This document shows, one piece after another, positions 61,168 to 63,383 of a stretch of DNA of 63,383 nt; the first letter of the stretch is position 1, and every line of letters begins with the position of its first letter. The notes beneath the pieces were generated by a model. It was not told the origin of the DNA, did not search any database, and saw only the letters and a program-made list of their open reading frames with translations. Source of the stretch: Clostridia bacterium DTU065 (GTDB lineage: Bacteria > Bacillota > DTU065); the NCBI GenBank assembly GCA_001512545.1, contig LFSI01000061.1, forward strand, positions 1-63,383, in the 5' to 3' direction. The position numbers and the translations under genes are program-made.

Positions 61168-63242
61168 TCATCACCAGCCGGCATTCTGTTTCCGCACTCG
61201 CTGCTCAGACACAGATACTCTCTTTTTGCTCCTCTCCCCTTCACTGCCATGGTCTTGCCGCATTTCGGGCAGTTCTTCGCTGTAGGAGTATACCAGGTGG
61301 TAAACTCGCAGTCGGGATAGTTTTCACATCCGTAAAATACCCTGCCTTTTTTCGACCTGCGCTCAACCAACTTACCTCCATCAAGTGGGCAGGAGCCAGG
61401 CATCTCTTTAAGGAGCGGTTTGGTAAACCTGCATTCGGGAAAACCGGGACACGCCAGAAACCTCCCGTAACGGCCCATCTTCACTACTAACAGTCTCCCG
61501 CAGTTAGGACAGGGTTCATCAGTTTGTTCATCTGCGATTTCCACCTTGTCCGCAGTCTTTTCCGCCTTTTTCAGTTTTTCATCGAAAGCCGTGTAAAAAC
61601 CCTTTAAAATCTTTACCGGCGAGTTTTCTCCTTCTTCTATGGCATCCAACCGTGCTTCTAGTTCCCTAGTGAAATCCACATCGACAATGTCGTCGAAATA
61701 GTGTTTTAGAAGATCGACAGTTACCTGTCCCAGCTCGGTTGGCACGAGTTTTTTCTCCTCTTCAACGACGTATCCTCTTTTTTTGATGGTATCGATAATC
61801 GTCGCATAAGTTGAAGGTCTGCCGATGCCAAGTTCCTCTAGTTCCTTGACGAGGCTGGCCTGAGTGTATCTTGCCGGTGGCTGGGTGAAGTGCTGGTCTT
61901 CTTTCAGCTCTTTCAAGACGCAGCTTTGACCCTCAGCCAAAGACTCGGGAACTTCGCTCTCGGCGCCGTTGTCCTGTTCTGGATACAGGGTTAAAAAGCC
62001 CGGAAACTTCAGCGTCGATCCTGAAACGCTGAACAAGGCTCTCTGGTCTGTGCTGGCAATTTTTACCTGAACCGTGTCGTAGACGGCACTTTCTGCCTGA
62101 CTGGCCAAAAAGCGGCGCCAGATCAGCTCATACAGCCTGTACTGGTCTCTTGTCAGATACTGTTTGATGCTGTCGGGAGTTTTGTCCACGTAGCTCGGCC
62201 TGATGGCCTCGTGAGCATCCTGCGATTTTTTCCCCGACTGATAGGCTCTCGGCTTTGTAGGCACGTACTTATCGCCAAAACTCTCCTTGAGAAAAGCTCT
62301 GGCCTGGGCCGATGCCTGTTCCGAGATGCGCACTGAGTCTGTACGCATATAGGTGATAAGACCCACAGAGCCTTCTTTTCCCAGTTCAATTCCCTCGTAA
62401 AGCTGCTGAGCTACGCGCATCGTCCGCGAAGCAGCAAAGTTCAGCCTTCTAAAGGCTTCCTGCTGTAGAGTTGAAGTGGTAAAAGGAGGAAGTGGGTTTT
62501 TACGGCGTTCTTTTTTCTCAACACTTTGGATCGTATATGAAAAGCTTTTTAGCTGCGCAGAGACTGCCTGTGTCTGTTCGGCTGTTGCCAGCTCTGGCTT
62601 ATTTCCTTCCCATCTGGCAAGTTTCGCTCTGATCTCGCCGCTTTCAGTGGAAAAGATGCCGTCGATAGTCCAGTACTCTTCAGGTACGAAATTCTCAATC
62701 TCTTCTTCTCTCTCGGTGATCAGCCTCACCGCCACAGATTGGACTCTGCCGGCGCTCAAACCCTTTTTTACTTTTTTCCATAAAAAAGGACTCAGCCTGT
62801 AGCCGACGATGCGATCCAGTATTCGTCTGGTCTGCTGCGCATCTACCAGGTTGAAGTCTATGACCCGTGGAGATTTGGCCGCTGTTTTAACTGCTTCTTT
62901 GGTGATTTCGTTGAAAGCGATTCTGATCGGTTTGTGGGTATCCAGGTCAAGGATCTCTGCGAGATGCCAAGCTATGGCTTCGCCCTCGCGATCGGGGTCG
63001 GTGGCTATCAGGACGCGATCCGCTTTTTTAGCTTCTGCGCGTAGCTTCTTCAAGAGCTCACCTTTGCCCCGAATGGTAATATACTTCGGCTTGAAGTTGT
63101 CTTCTATGTCGACACCAAACTGACTCTTGGGTAGATCGCGCACGTGTCCCATGGACGCTTCAACTTTGTACGAAGAACCCAAGAATTTTTTGATGGTTTT
63201 GGCCTTGGCTGGTGATTCTACTATCAACAGAGTTTTCGCCAT
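61164..63242 (-). CDS. topA: DNA topoisomerase I
   Basis: 692 aa type IA topoisomerase. TOPRIM domain (LLIVESPAKAKTIKKFLG, DPDREGEAIAWHLAE), active-site Tyr in GLITYMRTDSVR, YASTIDTIKKRGY-like gate region, and three C-terminal Cys4 zinc fingers (CPNCG, CPLDGG, CPKCG). Relaxes negative supercoils. ATG 15 bp after the upstream gene stop. Confidence 0.97.
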   Translation of the reverse strand: MAKTLLIVESPAKAKTIKKFLGSSYKVEASMGHVRDLPKSQFGVDIEDNFKPKYITIRGKGELLKKLRAEAKKADRVLIATDPDREGEAIAWHLAEILDLDTHKPIRIAFNEITKEAVKTAAKSPRVIDFNLVDAQQTRRILDRIVGYRLSPFLWKKVKKGLSAGRVQSVAVRLITEREEEIENFVPEEYWTIDGIFSTESGEIRAKLARWEGNKPELATAEQTQAVSAQLKSFSYTIQSVEKKERRKNPLPPFTTSTLQQEAFRRLNFAASRTMRVAQQLYEGIELGKEGSVGLITYMRTDSVRISEQASAQARAFLKESFGDKYVPTKPRAYQSGKKSQDAHEAIRPSYVDKTPDSIKQYLTRDQYRLYELIWRRFLASQAESAVYDTVQVKIASTDQRALFSVSGSTLKFPGFLTLYPEQDNGAESEVPESLAEGQSCVLKELKEDQHFTQPPARYTQASLVKELEELGIGRPSTYATIIDTIKKRGYVVEEEKKLVPTELGQVTVDLLKHYFDDIVDVDFTRELEARLDAIEEGENSPVKILKGFYTAFDEKLKKAEKTADKVEIADEQTDEPCPNCGRLLVVKMGRYGRFLACPGFPECRFTKPLLKEMPGSCPLDGGKLVERRSKKGRVFYGCENYPDCEFTTWYTPTAKNCPKCGKTMAVKGRGAKREYLCLSSECGNRMPAGDE

Positions 63243-63257
63243 CTAGGTCATCCTTTC

Positions 63258-63383
63258 TTAGTTAGGCAGCTCCTGTGTTGAAGACAGAACTCCTGCAACA
63301 AAATCCGCTCTGCTTTTGTCTTCCAGTACTAGGTTGATTGCCTTCGAGAGATAGTCCGATTCGTCTTGTTCTTTTGCCAAGTT
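63258..63383 (-). CDS. C-terminal fragment of an unidentified gene upstream of topA
   Basis: The last 41 codons (...DYLSKAINLVLEDKSRADFVAGVLSSTQELPN) before a TAA, cut by the window edge. Charged, helical-looking, no motif. In Firmicutes dprA commonly precedes topA, but these residues do not identify it. Confidence 0.5.
   Translation of the reverse strand, partial: NLAKEQDESDYLSKAINLVLEDKSRADFVAGVLSSTQELPN

Overview
The window looks like chromosome from a flagellated, endospore-forming Bacillota (Firmicute) that is not a Bacillus, most likely clostridial in the broad sense. The evidence is a PolC-type replicase, SpmA/SpmB, SpoIID and SleB-like proteins, a class II ribonucleotide reductase, and a gene order that follows the Bacillus subtilis dprA-topA-codV-clpQY-codY-fla/che-sigD-swrB-rpsB-tsf-pyrH-frr-uppS-cdsA-dxr-rasP-proS-polC backbone. 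Nearly everything is on the minus strand. No rRNA, tRNA or CRISPR array was seen.

Layout in the direction of transcription (high to low coordinates). 58.3-63.4 kb: a partial gene, topA, xerC, hslV, hslU, ending at a terminator. 39-58 kb: a block of about 19.5 kb lying where codY would separate hslU from flgB in B. subtilis. It holds, from right to left, a plus-strand lipid kinase and lipoprotein caspase; a plus-strand imuB-like/DUF6504/dnaE2 cassette with a LexA box; a YtrA-type GntR/ABC operon; two related small RNAs; a PfpI-family gene; spoIID; nrdJ interrupted by a group II intron; a sugar-phosphate isomerase-like gene; a LysM-SleB hydrolase; spmA/spmB; and a DUF151 nuclease. 14.2-38.8 kb: one flagellar operon (flgB to a SwrB-like and an MltG-like gene, including motAB and sigma-28) closed by a strong terminator and lacking all che genes. 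13-14 kb: a creatininase-family gene. 0.4-12.8 kb: rpsB-tsf, then pyrH-frr-uppS-cdsA-dxr-rseP-ispG-GT2-polC. The extreme left carries a transposase remnant.

How it fits together: the flagellar operon encodes the export gate, C-ring, MS ring, rod, hook, stator and the late-gene sigma factor. The lower block couples translation genes, UMP kinase, isoprenoid and phospholipid synthesis and replication. The standout items are: (1) an apparently SOS-controlled mutasome-like cassette with a reduced Y-family protein carrying a clamp-binding motif, a DUF6504 protein and a compact DnaE2; (2) a PolC without its 3'-5' exonuclease domain; (3) a group II intron in nrdJ whose protein keeps an RT0-like start and a maturase domain X but has no reverse-transcriptase palm; (4) two paralogous ~80-nt RNAs with sporulation-type promoters and their own terminators. 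Start sites were chosen from Shine-Dalgarno (SD) spacing. Family assignments are from recognised motifs, without database searches.
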